From Candidatus Accumulibacter conexus (GTDB lineage: Bacteria > Pseudomonadota > Gammaproteobacteria > Burkholderiales > Rhodocyclaceae): DNA of 64,000 nucleotides. This document shows positions 1-9,858 of this stretch, piece after piece. The notes beneath the pieces were generated by a model. It had not been told where the DNA came from and did not search any database. It worked only from the letters and a program-made list of their open reading frames with translations. The first letter of the stretch is position 1. Every line of letters begins with the position of its first letter. Made by a program: the position numbers and the translations under genes. Where the stretch lies: assembly GCA_017592775.1 (NCBI GenBank), contig JAGFNJ010000019.1:19578-83577 (forward strand), read 5' to 3'.

Positions 1-2088
1 CGCTGCAACATGGCCTATGCCGGTACCGTCATGATCAGCGGCCAGGGAGCCGGCGTCGTCGTGGCGACCGGCGACCATACCGAAACCGGCCGCATCTCGC
101 GGCTGATCGCCGAGACCCCTGACCTGACGACGCCGCTGACCCGCCGCATGGCGGTCTTCAGCAACTGGCTGCTGGTCGCCATCGGACTGCTGGCCGGGCT
201 GACCTTTGCCGTCGGCATCTGGCGGGGAGAGTCGGCCTTCGCCATGTTCATGGCAGCGGTGGCGCTGGCGGTTGGCGCGATTCCCGAAGGGCTGCCGGCG
301 GCGATGACGATCACCCTGGCCATCGGTGTTTCCCGCATGGCCAGGCGACGGGCGATCATTCGCAAGCTGCCGGCGGTCGAGACCCTCGGCAGCACGACGG
401 TGATCTGTTCGGACAAGACCGGCACCCTGACCGAGAACCAGATGACCGTGCGCGAGATCTACGCCGGCGGCGTGCGGAATGCGGTCAGCGGCAGCGGCTA
501 TTCGCCGACTGGCGCGGTCGGCGATGGTGGCGACGTTGCCGGTGCGTTGCGCGAATGCCTGCTGGCCGGGGCGCTGTGCAACGATGCCGGCCTGAACAGG
601 AGCAACCGCCATTGGGAGATCGTCGGCGACCCGACCGAGGGTGCGCTGCTGGTCGCTGCGCGCAAGGCGGGGCTCGACGAGCGGACCTTGCAGAAGCTGT
701 TTCCGCGTCTGGACGAGATTCCCTTCGATTCGACACGGCAGTACATGGCGACCCTGCACGACATCGAGGGGGTGCGGGTGGCCTACTTCAAGGGGGCGCT
801 CGAACAGTTGCTGTCGCGATCGCTGAGCATGCTCGACCGCAACGGCCGCAGCGTGCCGCTGCGCCGCGAGGAGATCGAGGGCGCTGCCGCGACGATGGCG
901 GCGGCGGGTCTGCGGGTGCTGGCCGTCGCTCGCCTTGCCGCCGCTTCGGCAAGCGCGCTGACCGCCAGCAGTGCCGACGCCGGCCTGGAGTTCGTCGGCC
1001 TGGTGGGGATGGTAGACCCGCCGCGACCGAAGGCAATCACCGCGGTCAGGACCTGTCATGCAGCCGGCATCACAGTCAAGATGATCACCGGTGATCACGC
1101 CACCACGGCACTTTCGATCGCCCGGCAGATGGGGATCGCCCGGGCCGGCGAGACGGCGATCAGCGGTCGCGAGTTGGCGACGCTCGATGATGAAGCCTTG
1201 CGCGAAGTGGTGCGTCGGATCAACGTCTTTGCGCGCGTCGAGCCGGCTCAGAAGCTGCGTCTGGTACGGGCGCTGCAGGCCAATGGCGAGGTGGTGGCGA
1301 TGACTGGCGACGGGGTCAACGACGCGCCAGCCCTGAAGCAGGCCGACATTGGCATTGCCATGGGCCTGGGCGGGACCGAAGTGGCCAAGGACGCTGCGGA
1401 AATGGTCCTGACCGATGACGATTTCGCTGCCATCGAGGCTGCCGTCGAGGAGGGGAGGGGTGTCTACGACAACCTGGTGAAGTTCATCACCTGGACACTG
1501 CCGACCAACTTCGGTGAGGGCCTCGTGATCGTCGCGGCGATCCTGGCCGGAGCGACGCTGCCGATCACGCCGCTGCAGATTCTCTGGATCAACATGACGA
1601 CGGCGGTCTTTCTCGGTCTCATGCTGGCCTTCGAGCCGATCGAGCATGCCGTCATGCGCCGCCCGCCGCGCCCGCCAGGAACCCCGATTCTCGACGCAGC
1701 GCTCGTCTGGCGAATCGTTCTCGTCAGCCTGCTGCTGCTTGCCGGTTCCTTCGGGCTCTTCCTGCGCGAGTTGGCGCAGGGCCACTCGCTCGCCGAGGCG
1801 CGTACCGTCGCCGTCAACGTCTTTGTCGTCGTCGAGGGAATGTACCTTTTCAACTGCCGCTCACTGAAGCTCTCGGCGCTGCGGCTGGGACTCTTCTCCA
1901 ACCCGGCGATCTGGTACGGCATCGTGGTGATGGCCCTGCTGCAGCTCGTACTGACCTACCTGCCGCTGATGAACCGGCTGTTCGCCACGGCGCCGATCGG
2001 CGGGCAGCAGTGGCTGGAGATCGGTGCGGTTGGCGTTGTCGCCTACGTCGTGGTGGGCATCGAGAAGCGACTGCGCGCGCTGCGCTGA
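1..2088 (+). CDS. P2-type cation-transporting P-type ATPase, 5' end cut by window
   Basis: Inner-membrane ATP-driven cation pump. The frame is open from base 1, and about 690 residues are visible of a family length near 900, so the first membrane pair and the actuator TGES loop lie outside the window. Seen in order: the M4 motif IPEGLPA (about 280-300), the phosphorylation motif DKTGTLT (Asp codon at 412), the nucleotide domain, the hinge motifs MITGDH (about 1081) and [10 protein letters not shown] (about 1300), then a C-terminal block of about six membrane helices. The PEGLP form of M4, with no CPC, argues for a PMR1/SERCA-like or related P2 pump and against a heavy-metal pump. The transported ion cannot be fixed from this part alone. 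Confidence 0.93.
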   Translation, partial: RCNMAYAGTVMISGQGAGVVVATGDHTETGRISRLIAETPDLTTPLTRRMAVFSNWLLVAIGLLAGLTFAVGIWRGESAFAMFMAAVALAVGAIPEGLPAAMTITLAIGVSRMARRRAIIRKLPAVETLGSTTVICSDKTGTLTENQMTVREIYAGGVRNAVSGSGYSPTGAVGDGGDVAGALRECLLAGALCNDAGLNRSNRHWEIVGDPTEGALLVAARKAGLDERTLQKLFPRLDEIPFDSTRQYMATLHDIEGVRVAYFKGALEQLLSRSLSMLDRNGRSVPLRREEIEGAAATMAAAGLRVLAVARLAAASASALTASSADAGLEFVGLVGMVDPPRPKAITAVRTCHAAGITVKMITGDHATTALSIARQMGIARAGETAISGRELATLDDEALREVVRRINVFARVEPAQKLRLVRALQANGEVVAMTGDGVNDAPALKQADIGIAMGLGGTEVAKDAAEMVLTDDDFAAIEAAVEEGRGVYDNLVKFITWTLPTNFGEGLVIVAAILAGATLPITPLQILWINMTTAVFLGLMLAFEPIEHAVMRRPPRPPGTPILDAALVWRIVLVSLLLLAGSFGLFLRELAQGHSLAEARTVAVNVFVVVEGMYLFNCRSLKLSALRLGLFSNPAIWYGIVVMALLQLVLTYLPLMNRLFATAPIGGQQWLEIGAVGVVAYVVVGIEKRLRALR

Positions 2089-2317
2089 TTCGTCCGCCCG
2101 TCGCCGCCGCCTGCCTGTTTGCCGGCGCCTGTCGCGGTGCCGGGCAAGCGACATCGACGTGTCAGGACGGGCGGGCGGCGACCGGCGTGGTCGCAGACAC
2201 CTTTTCTCGCCGTGGTCGCTGAACTTCGGCCATGCCATAATGACCAAGAGCCACCGGTGCGGACGGCAGCCAGCCTCCTCCGGTTTCGCCAACCTTCATT
2301 CCCGATCAGGATCCGAC

Positions 2318-2821
2318 ATGACAAGCACAGTGACTCTGGGTGGCAAGCCCTTTCAGCTCAGTGGCAGTTTCCCGCAGCCAGGCCAGGTGGCGCCGGCGTT
2401 TTCGCTGGTCGGCAAGAACCTCGCCGACGTCACGCTGCAGAGCTTTTCTGGCCAGCGCAAGATCCTCAACATCTTCCCCAGCATCGACACGCCCACCTGC
2501 GCCACCTCGGTCCGCAAGTTCAACCAGGAGGCGAGCGCGCTGCCGGGAGTGGCGGTGCTCTGCATTTCAGCCGATCTGCCGTTCGCCCAGAGCCGCTTCT
2601 GCGGTGCCGAAGGCCTCGACAGGGTAGTGACGCTATCGACCATGCGCGGCCGGGAGTTTCTCGTCGATTACGGCGTCGCCCTGAGCGAGGGGCCGTTGGC
2701 CGGCCTTGCAGCGCGTGCGGTGGTCGTTCTCGACACCGATGATCGCGTGCTCCACAGCCAGCTCGTCGGCGAGATAAAGGACGAGCCGGACTACGCGGCG
2801 GCGCTGCAGGCGCTTGTCTGA
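2318..2821 (+). CDS. tpx: Thiol peroxidase (atypical 2-Cys peroxiredoxin)
   Basis: Reduces hydrogen peroxide and alkyl hydroperoxides with thioredoxin as electron donor. The 167-residue product is the usual Tpx length. The peroxidatic Cys61 sits in DTPTCATSV, and the resolving Cys95 in SRFCGAEG; both fall at the numbers known from E. coli Tpx, and Cys82 is also kept. The ATG at 2318 is chosen because it gives the standard Tpx N-terminus; the same frame is open further upstream but that part has no Tpx character. The stop overlaps the TTG start of the following IclR-type gene by 8 bases, so the two are probably cotranscribed. Confidence 0.96.
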   Translation: MTSTVTLGGKPFQLSGSFPQPGQVAPAFSLVGKNLADVTLQSFSGQRKILNIFPSIDTPTCATSVRKFNQEASALPGVAVLCISADLPFAQSRFCGAEGLDRVVTLSTMRGREFLVDYGVALSEGPLAGLAARAVVVLDTDDRVLHSQLVGEIKDEPDYAAALQALV

Positions 2822-3713
2822 CGCCGTCGGCAGCGACGTGCCCGAAGCCGAGGTCAGCGATCCCGTCCGGCAGAGCCAGGGTATCCAGTCGGTCGAGATT
2901 GGTACCCGGCTGCTGCAGGCACTGGCGAGTTGCGGTCGCTCGATGCTGTTGCGCGACCTGTCGCGCAGCGCCGGCATGCCGGCAGCCAAGGCGCGTCGCT
3001 ACCTGGTCAGCTTCATGCGCATGGGTCTCGTCGAACAGGACGCCAATACGGGGCGGTACGACCTTGGCGGCTTTGCCCTCGAACTGGGACTCGCCAGCCT
3101 GGCGCGGCTGGACCCGGTGCGGCTGGCGGGGCCGCTGCTCGAAGACCTCTGCGAGCGCAGCGGCGAAACCGTCGCCCTCGCGATGTGGGGCAATCGCGGC
3201 GCCACCTGCGTCCGCTGGCTGGAGGCCGGCGGTCCGGTGACGGTGACCCTGCGCACCGGTGTCGTGCTGCCGCTGATCTCGTCAGCGACCGGACTCGCCT
3301 TTGCCGCGTTCTATCGTTCGCCTTACCTGCGCAAGATGCTCGATGCGGAGATCGAGGCGGCGGCCGCCGCGCGGCAGGCGACGCCGACAGCCTTGCGCGC
3401 CGCTCTGGCGGTGCAGCTCGACGAAATCCGGCGGCATGGCATCGCCCGCGCCGCCGGCAGCGTCACGCCCGGCGTGAACGGCTTCAGTGCGCCGGTTTTC
3501 AATCACGCGGGCCGCATGGTGGCGGCGATGACCCTGCTCGGCATCATTGGCAGTTTCGACATGGACTGGGACAGCCCGACGGCGCAACTGACGAAGGAAG
3601 CGGCGGCGGCCCTGTCGCGCAGGCTGGGACATGGTGGTTGCGAGACCAGGGCCGGCGCAGCTCCGTTGGTGAACGGCGATCCGCTGCCGGGTGGTGGTGC
3701 CGCGCGCGCCTGA
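2814..3713 (+). CDS. IclR-family transcriptional regulator
   Basis: DNA-binding regulator of about 299 residues with a winged-helix N-terminal domain (residues about 25-85, including the helix-turn-helix around [19 protein letters not shown]) and an IclR effector domain to the C-terminus ([14 protein letters not shown] is the typical ligand-domain entry). The proposed start is TTG at 2814, inside the end of tpx; a GTG at 2838 in the same frame is an alternative. The ligand is unknown. Overlap with tpx suggests translational coupling, which is an unusual partnership because IclR regulators normally sit by catabolic genes. Confidence 0.85.
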   Translation: MSDAVGSDVPEAEVSDPVRQSQGIQSVEIGTRLLQALASCGRSMLLRDLSRSAGMPAAKARRYLVSFMRMGLVEQDANTGRYDLGGFALELGLASLARLDPVRLAGPLLEDLCERSGETVALAMWGNRGATCVRWLEAGGPVTVTLRTGVVLPLISSATGLAFAAFYRSPYLRKMLDAEIEAAAAARQATPTALRAALAVQLDEIRRHGIARAAGSVTPGVNGFSAPVFNHAGRMVAAMTLLGIIGSFDMDWDSPTAQLTKEAAAALSRRLGHGGCETRAGAAPLVNGDPLPGGGAARA

Positions 3714-3963
3714 CTGCCGCGCGGGCTGTGGCGCCTGCTGCATCGCGCCTTCGATCAGCACGCCGATGCCCGGTCACCCGTGCGGCAAGGCGGCCGGCGC
3801 GCCTTGCGCCAGCCTGGCAGCCGATTACCGCTGTCGCCTCTGGGGCAGTCCCGAACGTCCGTCGTGCTGTGCCGGGCTGCAGCCTTCGGACGAGATGTGC
3901 GGTGCCGATCGAGACGAGGCGATCGCCTGGCTGCGGGCGCTCGAACTGGCAACCCGGCCCTGA
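3691..3963 (+). CDS. Small YkgJ-type cysteine-cluster protein
   Basis: A product of about 90 residues with eight Cys, beginning CRAGCGACC and continuing with CGKAAGAPC, CRLW, SCCAG and MC. This matches the YkgJ/UPF0153 group, thought to bind zinc or iron-sulfur, with no settled function. Three consecutive GTG codons (3691, 3694, 3697) can serve as start, and the gene overlaps the end of the IclR gene by about 20 bases. A second protein of the same group is encoded at 28156. Confidence 0.75.
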   Translation: MVVPRAPDCRAGCGACCIAPSISTPMPGHPCGKAAGAPCASLAADYRCRLWGSPERPSCCAGLQPSDEMCGADRDEAIAWLRALELATRP

Positions 3964-3997
3964 GTGCTAGAATGCTCGTTTTTCTTGAAAGTCTGCT

Positions 3998-4822
3998 GTG
4001 GATCCTCTGCTGCTGCTGAAAGCCCTGATTCTCGGTATCGTCGAAGGGATCACCGAATTCCTGCCGGTGTCTTCGACCGGCCACCTGATTCTCACGGGTG
4101 ATCTGCTCGGCTTCAACGACGAGCGCGGCAAGCTGTTCGAAATCGTCATCCAGTCGGGGGCGATGCTGGCGGTCTGCTGGGAGTACCGGGCAAAGATCGG
4201 CAGCGTCGTCCGCGGGCTGCCAAATGAGCCTGCTGCGCAGCGCTTCGCGCTCAACATCCTGATCGCGTTCCTGCCGCTGGCGATCCTCGGCCTGCTGTTC
4301 GGCAAGGCGATCAAGGCGCACCTGTTCAATGCACCGGTGGTGGCAGCGGCCTTCATCATCGGTGGCCTGGTCATTCTCTGGGCCGAGCGTCGTGAGCATC
4401 GCATCCGGATCGAATCGATCGACGATCTGTCGCCCGCCGATGCCCTCAAGCTCGGCCTGGCGCAGGCGCTGGCGCTGATTCCCGGCACCTCGCGCTCGGG
4501 GGCGACGATCATCGGTGGCCTTTTCTTCGGACTCTCACGACGGGCGGCGACCGAGTTTTCCTTCTTTCTGGCAATGCCGACGCTGATCGGCGCCAGCATC
4601 TACCAGCTCTACAAGGAACGTGCGCTGCTGTCCTTCGACGATCTGGGGATGTGGGCAGTTGGTTTCGTCGCCTCGTTCATCTCGGCGTTCTGGGCGGTGC
4701 GTGGCCTGCTGCGCTACATCAGCACGCATGATTTCTCGATCTTCGCCTGGTACCGGATCGCCTTCGGTATCGTCGTCCTGCTCACCTGGCACTACGACCT
4801 GATTGCCTGGACGGCTGGCTGA
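3998..4822 (+). CDS. uppP: Undecaprenyl-diphosphatase (BacA/UppP)
   Basis: Integral membrane enzyme that dephosphorylates undecaprenyl diphosphate to recycle the lipid carrier for peptidoglycan and other surface polymers; excess gives bacitracin resistance. The 274-residue length is typical. Both signature blocks are present: [15 protein letters not shown] near the N-terminus and [10 protein letters not shown] at about residue 163. The start is GTG at 3998 ([13 protein letters not shown]), which gives the normal N-terminus. The stop lies 1 base before the ATG of the next gene. Confidence 0.96.
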   Translation: MDPLLLLKALILGIVEGITEFLPVSSTGHLILTGDLLGFNDERGKLFEIVIQSGAMLAVCWEYRAKIGSVVRGLPNEPAAQRFALNILIAFLPLAILGLLFGKAIKAHLFNAPVVAAAFIIGGLVILWAERREHRIRIESIDDLSPADALKLGLAQALALIPGTSRSGATIIGGLFFGLSRRAATEFSFFLAMPTLIGASIYQLYKERALLSFDDLGMWAVGFVASFISAFWAVRGLLRYISTHDFSIFAWYRIAFGIVVLLTWHYDLIAWTAG

Positions 4823-4823
4823 G

Positions 4824-5399
4824 ATGGCGGCCGCATCGCGGATTCTCTACCTGCACGGCTTCTGCTCGTCGCCGGCATCGTGGAAGGCGCGCCTGCTCGG
4901 CGACTTCCTTGCCGCACGCGGCCTGGGCGATCGTTTCGCCTGCCCTGTCCTGCCGCCCGTCCCGCTGGCCGCAGTCGCCAGCGCCGAGGCCGCGCTGTCT
5001 GGCGGTGCCGGCGAGACGACACTGGTGGGGAGCTCGCTCGGCGGGTACTATGCAGCCTGGCTGGCGGAGAAGTACGGCCTGCGAGCGGTCCTGGTCAATC
5101 CGGCAGTGATGGCGCCGGAGCTTCTCGCTGGGCTGGTCGGCAAGCACAGCAATTTTCACACCGGCGAGAGCTTCGACTTCACCAACGAGCACGTCGCGCA
5201 ACTGCGTCTGCTCGAAACCCCGCAGGTCACGGCGGAGCGCTATCTGCTTCTGGTCGAGACCGGCGACGAGGTTCTTGACCATCGCCAGGCTCTGGCACGC
5301 TATGCCGGCAGCCGGCAGATCGTCATCGAGGGTGGCGATCACAGCTTCCTCAGCTTTCCCCGCCTGCTGCCGCAAATCCTTGAATTCTGCCGGTTATAA
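4824..5399 (+). CDS. yqiA: YqiA/YcfP-family alpha/beta-hydrolase (esterase)
   Basis: Soluble serine esterase of 191 residues in the YqiA family. It begins ILYLHGFCSSPASWKA, carries the nucleophile elbow GSSLGGYY at about residue 70, an Asp in ETGDEVLD and a His in GGDHSF near the end, making a complete Ser-Asp-His triad. ATG 4824 is preferred over an in-frame TTG at 4803 that lies inside uppP. Its stop overlaps the next ATG by one base (TAATG), so it is coupled to the RNase gene. The physiological substrate is not known. Confidence 0.88.
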   Translation: MAAASRILYLHGFCSSPASWKARLLGDFLAARGLGDRFACPVLPPVPLAAVASAEAALSGGAGETTLVGSSLGGYYAAWLAEKYGLRAVLVNPAVMAPELLAGLVGKHSNFHTGESFDFTNEHVAQLRLLETPQVTAERYLLLVETGDEVLDHRQALARYAGSRQIVIEGGDHSFLSFPRLLPQILEFCRL

Positions 5400-7318
5400 T
5401 GACCCCGATGCATGTACTGTTTGAAGAAGACGGGGCTTTTAGGGCGGCCACCATCCTGGCCGACAACGACAGCTCGTTGCAGGTCGAGGCGGCATCCGGG
5501 AAGCGCAGCAAGATCAAGGCCGCCAGCGTCCTGTTGCGTTACGACGAGCCGGCGCCGGCAGTGCTGCTCGAGCAGGCCGAACTGCTGCTGCCCGGCATCG
5601 AAGCCGACTTCCTGTGGGAGTGTGTCGCTGACAGCGAGTTTCATTTCGCCGATTTTGCCGATGAGTACTTCGGTCACTCCGCCAGTGCGGTCGAAGCGGC
5701 TGCGCTCCTGCTGGCGCTGCACGCAGCACCGGTCTATTTCCACCGCAAGGGCCGCGGGCGCTTCCGCAAGGCGCCGCCGGAAATTCTCGAGGCCGCTCTT
5801 GCCGGTCTCGAGAAGAAGCGTCAGCAGGCCCTGACGATCGAGCGCATGGTGAGCCAGCTCACATCGTTCACCCTGCCGCCCGAGTTCCCGCCGCTGCTCG
5901 GACAGCTGCTCTACAAACCGGATCGCAATCGCGGCGAGACGAAGGCACTGGAGGCCGCGTGCAGCGAGACCGGCCTCTCCGCGGCACACCTGCTGCACCG
6001 CTGTGGCGCAATTCGCTCGCCGTACGACTATCACCTGCAGCGCTTCCTGCTCGAGCAGTTTCCGCGCGGGACAGCCTTCCCGGCCGTCGAGCCGCCGCCG
6101 CTGCCGGTGGACCTGCCGCGTGCCGACGTGCGGGCCTTCTCGATCGACGACGCGACGACGACCGAGATCGACGATGCCTTTTCACTGCAACCGCTGCCCG
6201 GCGTCGGCTGGCGGGTCGGCATCCACATCGCGGCCCCGGGTCTCGGCATCGTACCAGGCTCGCCGCTCGACGAGATCGCGCGTGCCCGGCTGTCGACCGT
6301 CTACATGCCTGGCAGCAAGTTCACGATGCTGCCGGACGCGGTGGTGGAGCGCTACACTCTGGCGAGTGGGCGCGCGATTCCGGCGATCTCGCTCTACCTC
6401 ACGGTGACGGCGGAGCTGGAGATCGTCGGCGACGAGTCACGGCTGGAGATCGTCCCCGTCGTCGCCAACCTGCGCCATCACGACATCGAGCCGTTGTTCA
6501 ACGAACAGACGCTGGCTGGCGGACTGGCGGAGTTCCCCTTTCGCGACGAGCTGCTGACGCTCTGGCAACTGGCCAACGCCTGCGAGGGTCGGCGCGGCAA
6601 ACCATCGGCGACGCCCGACAACAAGGATTTCAACTTTCGCATCAAGGGCGATCTCGGCGACGCGGAAAGCTGTCGCGTCGAGATTTCCGCGCGCCGTCGT
6701 GGCAGCCCGCTCGACAAGCTGGTCGCCGAACTGATGATCGTTGCCAACAGCACCTGGGGTGCCCTGCTGGCCAGCCGTGGGGTGGCGGCGATCTACCGTG
6801 TGCAGGGTGGCGGCAAGGTGCGCATGAGCACCGCGCCGCAAGCGCACGAAGGACTCGGCGTCAAGCAGTATGCCTGGCTGTCGTCGCCACTGCGGCGCTA
6901 CGTGGACCTGCTCAACCAGTGGCAGCTGCTCGCCTGTCTCAAGGCCGACGCGCCGCCTTTTGCCGCCCGCTCGGACGCCCTGTTTGCCGCGCTGCGCGAT
7001 TTCGAGCTGACCTATGCGGCCTACGCCGAGTTTCAGCGCGGCATGGAGCGCTACTGGTGCCTGCGCTGGTTGCGGCAGCAGGGAATCGAGCGCATTTCGG
7101 CGACCATCGGCCGTGAGAATCTGGCGCGGCTCGATGACCTGCCGCTCGTACAGCGCGTGCCGTCGGCGCCGGAACTCAAGCCGGGGCAGCGGGTCCTCCT
7201 GCAGCTCGAGTCGGTGGACTACCTGACCCTGGCCCTCGGCTGCCGCTACCTCGAAACCCTGTCACCCACGGCGACTGATGCGGCTGTGATCGAGCGTTTA
7301 CCGGAGGCTGTCGATTGA
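5399..7318 (+). CDS. rnb: RNase II/RNB-domain 3'-5' exoribonuclease
   Basis: Exoribonuclease of 639 residues, close to E. coli RNase II length. The N-terminal cold-shock-like region is followed by an RNB domain opening with DVRAFSIDDATTTEIDDAF, whose Asp residues are the metal-binding catalytic set, and by the conserved YAWLSSPLRRYVDLLNQW segment at about residue 490. An S1-like barrel closes the C-terminus. A start at ATG 5399 overlaps the upstream stop; ATG 5408 (MHVLFEED) is also possible. The family acts in mRNA decay and RNA end trimming. The gene is followed after 1 base by a TonB-type gene. Confidence 0.9.
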   Translation: MTPMHVLFEEDGAFRAATILADNDSSLQVEAASGKRSKIKAASVLLRYDEPAPAVLLEQAELLLPGIEADFLWECVADSEFHFADFADEYFGHSASAVEAAALLLALHAAPVYFHRKGRGRFRKAPPEILEAALAGLEKKRQQALTIERMVSQLTSFTLPPEFPPLLGQLLYKPDRNRGETKALEAACSETGLSAAHLLHRCGAIRSPYDYHLQRFLLEQFPRGTAFPAVEPPPLPVDLPRADVRAFSIDDATTTEIDDAFSLQPLPGVGWRVGIHIAAPGLGIVPGSPLDEIARARLSTVYMPGSKFTMLPDAVVERYTLASGRAIPAISLYLTVTAELEIVGDESRLEIVPVVANLRHHDIEPLFNEQTLAGGLAEFPFRDELLTLWQLANACEGRRGKPSATPDNKDFNFRIKGDLGDAESCRVEISARRRGSPLDKLVAELMIVANSTWGALLASRGVAAIYRVQGGGKVRMSTAPQAHEGLGVKQYAWLSSPLRRYVDLLNQWQLLACLKADAPPFAARSDALFAALRDFELTYAAYAEFQRGMERYWCLRWLRQQGIERISATIGRENLARLDDLPLVQRVPSAPELKPGQRVLLQLESVDYLTLALGCRYLETLSPTATDAAVIERLPEAVD

Positions 7319-7319
7319 G

Positions 7320-8210
7320 GTGAGGCAGGGATCGTTGCAGCGGTTCGATCGATGGTCGGCCAACCACCGGTTAGCGTTGGCGGTCGGGTTTTCCCTGCTG
7401 CTGCACGGTCTGCTGTTGTCGCTGCATTTCAGTTTCCCCGAGGCATCGCGTACCGTCCGGGAACGGGCGCTCGACGTCGTCCTGGTCAACCGCCGTTCGG
7501 CGCGCGCACCTGAGGAAGCGACGGTGCAGGCACAGGCCAATCTCGACAGTGGCGGCAATACCGAGCACGAGCGCCGGGCGAAGACGCCGATGCCGGCCGC
7601 ACCCCGGCAGCAGCAGGGTGACGAGCTCGAACACTCGCAGAAGCGGATTCAGGCGCTCGAAGCGCATCAGCAGCGGCTGGCGGCGCAGGCGCAGAGCAGG
7701 GATTCGGTGTCACCGACGACGGCGAAGGAGGCACAGCCGGAACCGGTGCCGAATGTCAGTGGCCGTGACCTCGCCCAGAGCGCCCTGGCGATGGCGCGTC
7801 TCGAAGGCGAAATTGCCAAGGAACTCGATGAATACAGCAAGCGGCCGCGCAAGCAGTTTCTCGGCAGCAGCGCGATGGAGTATCGCTTTGCGCAGTACTT
7901 CGAGGAGTGGCGGCAGAAGGTCGAGCGGGTCGGTACCCTCAACTACCCGGCCGAGGCGCGCGGCAAGCTCTACGGCAGCCTCGTCCTGACGGTGACGGTC
8001 AGGAGCGATGGCTCGGTCGATACAGTCGAGATCAACCGTTCATCGGGCCACAAGGTGCTCGACGATGCGGCCCGCCGGATCGTCTTCATGGCATCGCCGT
8101 TCGCCGCCTTCCCGCCGGCCATCCGGCACGATACGGACACCCTGGTGATCACCCGCACCTGGAATTTCACCCAGCGCGACAGCCTGGAAACCAGGGCAGC
8201 CAAGCGATGA
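7320..8210 (+). CDS. TonB-family energy-transducer-like protein
   Basis: A 296-residue protein with one N-terminal membrane helix (about residues 18-40), a long polar linker with a likely coiled coil (EHSQKRIQALEAHQQRLAAQ), and a C-terminal TonB-type domain (YPAEARGKLYGSLVLTVTVRSDGS, then a conserved VLDDAARRIVFMASPFAAFP). It would span the periplasm from the inner membrane. No ExbB, ExbD or TonB-dependent receptor is nearby, so a direct role in energised uptake is not shown; related stand-alone TonB-C proteins occur beside aroE and mtgA in betaproteobacteria. Start is GTG 7320. Confidence 0.82.
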   Translation: MRQGSLQRFDRWSANHRLALAVGFSLLLHGLLLSLHFSFPEASRTVRERALDVVLVNRRSARAPEEATVQAQANLDSGGNTEHERRAKTPMPAAPRQQQGDELEHSQKRIQALEAHQQRLAAQAQSRDSVSPTTAKEAQPEPVPNVSGRDLAQSALAMARLEGEIAKELDEYSKRPRKQFLGSSAMEYRFAQYFEEWRQKVERVGTLNYPAEARGKLYGSLVLTVTVRSDGSVDTVEINRSSGHKVLDDAARRIVFMASPFAAFPPAIRHDTDTLVITRTWNFTQRDSLETRAAKR

Positions 8211-9043
8211 GCGACCGCTACGCCGTCTTCGGCAATCCGGTGGGCCACAGCAAGTCGCCAGCCATTCACGCTGCGTTCGCCGCGGCATGCCAGCAGGATC
8301 TGGCTTACGAGGCGATCCTCGCGCCGCTCGATGGCTTTGCCGACCGCGTGCGTGCCTTCGTCGCCGCCGGTGGTTGCGGTGGCAACGTCACGCTGCCGTT
8401 CAAACAGGAGGCCTGCCGTCTGGCAACGCGGCTGACGCCGCGGGCGCGGCTTGCGGGGGCGGTCAACACCCTGTCGTTCGACGGACCGGAGTGGCTCGGT
8501 GACAATACCGACGGCGCCGGTCTGCTGCGCGATCTGACGCACAATCTGGGCTGCCCGATCGCCGGCATGCGTGTCCTGCTGCTCGGTGCCGGTGGCGCTG
8601 CGCGCGGTGTTCTCGGCCCTCTGCTCGAGGCCGGACCGCGCCGACTGGTGATCTCCAACCGCACCGAAGCCAGCGCGCATGAACTGGCGGCGCGGCTGCC
8701 GGGCGCCGGTGCGGTCAGTGCCTGTTCGTACCCGCAACTCGCCGGGCAGAGCTTCGACCTGCTGATCAATGCCACCTCCGCCAGCCTCGCGGGTGCCCGC
8801 TTGCCCTTGCCGGATGGTCTCTTCGCTCCCGGCAGCCTGGCCTACGACATGATGTACGGGCAGGAGGAGGCCCCGTTCCTGCTCCTCGCCGGCAGTTGCG
8901 GGGCGGCGCGACTGGCAGACGGCCTCGGCATGCTGGTCGAGCAGGCGGCGGAGGCCTTCCAGCTCTGGCGTGGCGTCCGGCCCGCGACGGCGCCGGTGAT
9001 GGCGATGCTGCGCTCCGGCAGCCGGCAGACCGGGGGCAGATGA
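8207..9043 (+). CDS. aroE: Shikimate dehydrogenase (NADP+)
   Basis: Reduces 3-dehydroshikimate to shikimate in aromatic amino acid biosynthesis. The 278-residue product has the substrate motif SKSPAIH, NVTLPFK with the catalytic Lys, DNTDGAG, the nucleotide-binding GAGGAARGV, the NADP-selective NRTEAS, and the C-terminal DGLGMLVEQAAEAF. The ATG overlaps the upstream stop by ATGA, and its own stop overlaps the mtgA start in the same way, so tonB-like, aroE and mtgA form a tight operon. Confidence 0.96.
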   Translation: MSDRYAVFGNPVGHSKSPAIHAAFAAACQQDLAYEAILAPLDGFADRVRAFVAAGGCGGNVTLPFKQEACRLATRLTPRARLAGAVNTLSFDGPEWLGDNTDGAGLLRDLTHNLGCPIAGMRVLLLGAGGAARGVLGPLLEAGPRRLVISNRTEASAHELAARLPGAGAVSACSYPQLAGQSFDLLINATSASLAGARLPLPDGLFAPGSLAYDMMYGQEEAPFLLLAGSCGAARLADGLGMLVEQAAEAFQLWRGVRPATAPVMAMLRSGSRQTGGR

Positions 9044-9732
9044 AGCCCCTCCTCTGGGTGAAGCGTCTGCTGCTTGGCGGCATCGCCCTGTTGCTCCTCT
9101 ATCAGTGCTGGTTGTTCGGCTGGATTCTCTGGTGGAACTGGGCGAACCCCGATGTCACCCGCTTCATGTCCATCCGGCTCGAGGAACTGCGTCGGCAGCA
9201 ACCGGAAGCACGACTGCGCAAGCAATGGGTGCCCTACGACCGCATGTCGGTCCACCTCAAGCGCGCGATCGTCGCTGCCGAGGACGCCCGCTTCGTCGAT
9301 CACGAGGGCTTTGACTGGGACGGAATCCAGCAGGCGATCGAGAAGAACCAGAAGAAGGGCCGGATCGTTGCCGGCGGCTCGACGATCTCGCAGCAGCTGG
9401 CGAAGAACCTCTTTCTGACACCGGCGCGGACGCCATGGCGGAAGGCCGAAGAGGCGGTCATCACGCTGATGCTCGAAGCCGTGTGGAGCAAGGAGCGCAT
9501 TCTCGAGGTCTACCTCAACGTCATCGAATGGGGCAATGGCGTCTTCGGCGCCGAAGCGGCCGCCCGTCACTATTATGGCGTCACGGCGGCACAGCTTTCA
9601 CGCGAGCAGGCTGCGCGGTTGGCGGGAATGGTTCCCAGCCCGCGCTTCTACGACCGCAACCGCAATGCGCCGGGGCTGGCAAGAAAGACCGCGATCATTC
9701 TCTCCCGCATGCCGTCTGCCGACCTTCCCTGA
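9040..9732 (+). CDS. mtgA: Monofunctional biosynthetic peptidoglycan transglycosylase
   Basis: Inner-membrane glycosyltransferase (GT51) that polymerises lipid II glycan strands. The 230-residue length and the single N-terminal membrane helix (about residues 8-30) fit MtgA. The GT51 motifs are all visible: AIVAAEDARFVDHEGFDW with the catalytic Glu, GGSTISQQLAKNLFL, the second-Glu region ILEVYLNVIEWGNGVFG, and AARHYYG. There is no transpeptidase domain. ATG 9040 overlaps the aroE stop. Confidence 0.96.
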   Translation: MKPLLWVKRLLLGGIALLLLYQCWLFGWILWWNWANPDVTRFMSIRLEELRRQQPEARLRKQWVPYDRMSVHLKRAIVAAEDARFVDHEGFDWDGIQQAIEKNQKKGRIVAGGSTISQQLAKNLFLTPARTPWRKAEEAVITLMLEAVWSKERILEVYLNVIEWGNGVFGAEAAARHYYGVTAAQLSREQAARLAGMVPSPRFYDRNRNAPGLARKTAIILSRMPSADLP

Positions 9733-9858
9733 GCCGCAGGAACGCCAGGGGTCGGCGTTGGCGGAGAGTGGCCGGTGAGCGGCAAAGCCTGCGATACTAT
9801 CCGCCTGTCGCTGCCGCAATGACCGTCGGTTCCGGATACCTCAAGGAGTCATCCCCGC

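Noticed and set aside
8290-9040. Antisense frames over aroE
   Set aside because: aroE motifs are complete in the rightward frame and start and stop overlaps with its neighbours fit an operon.
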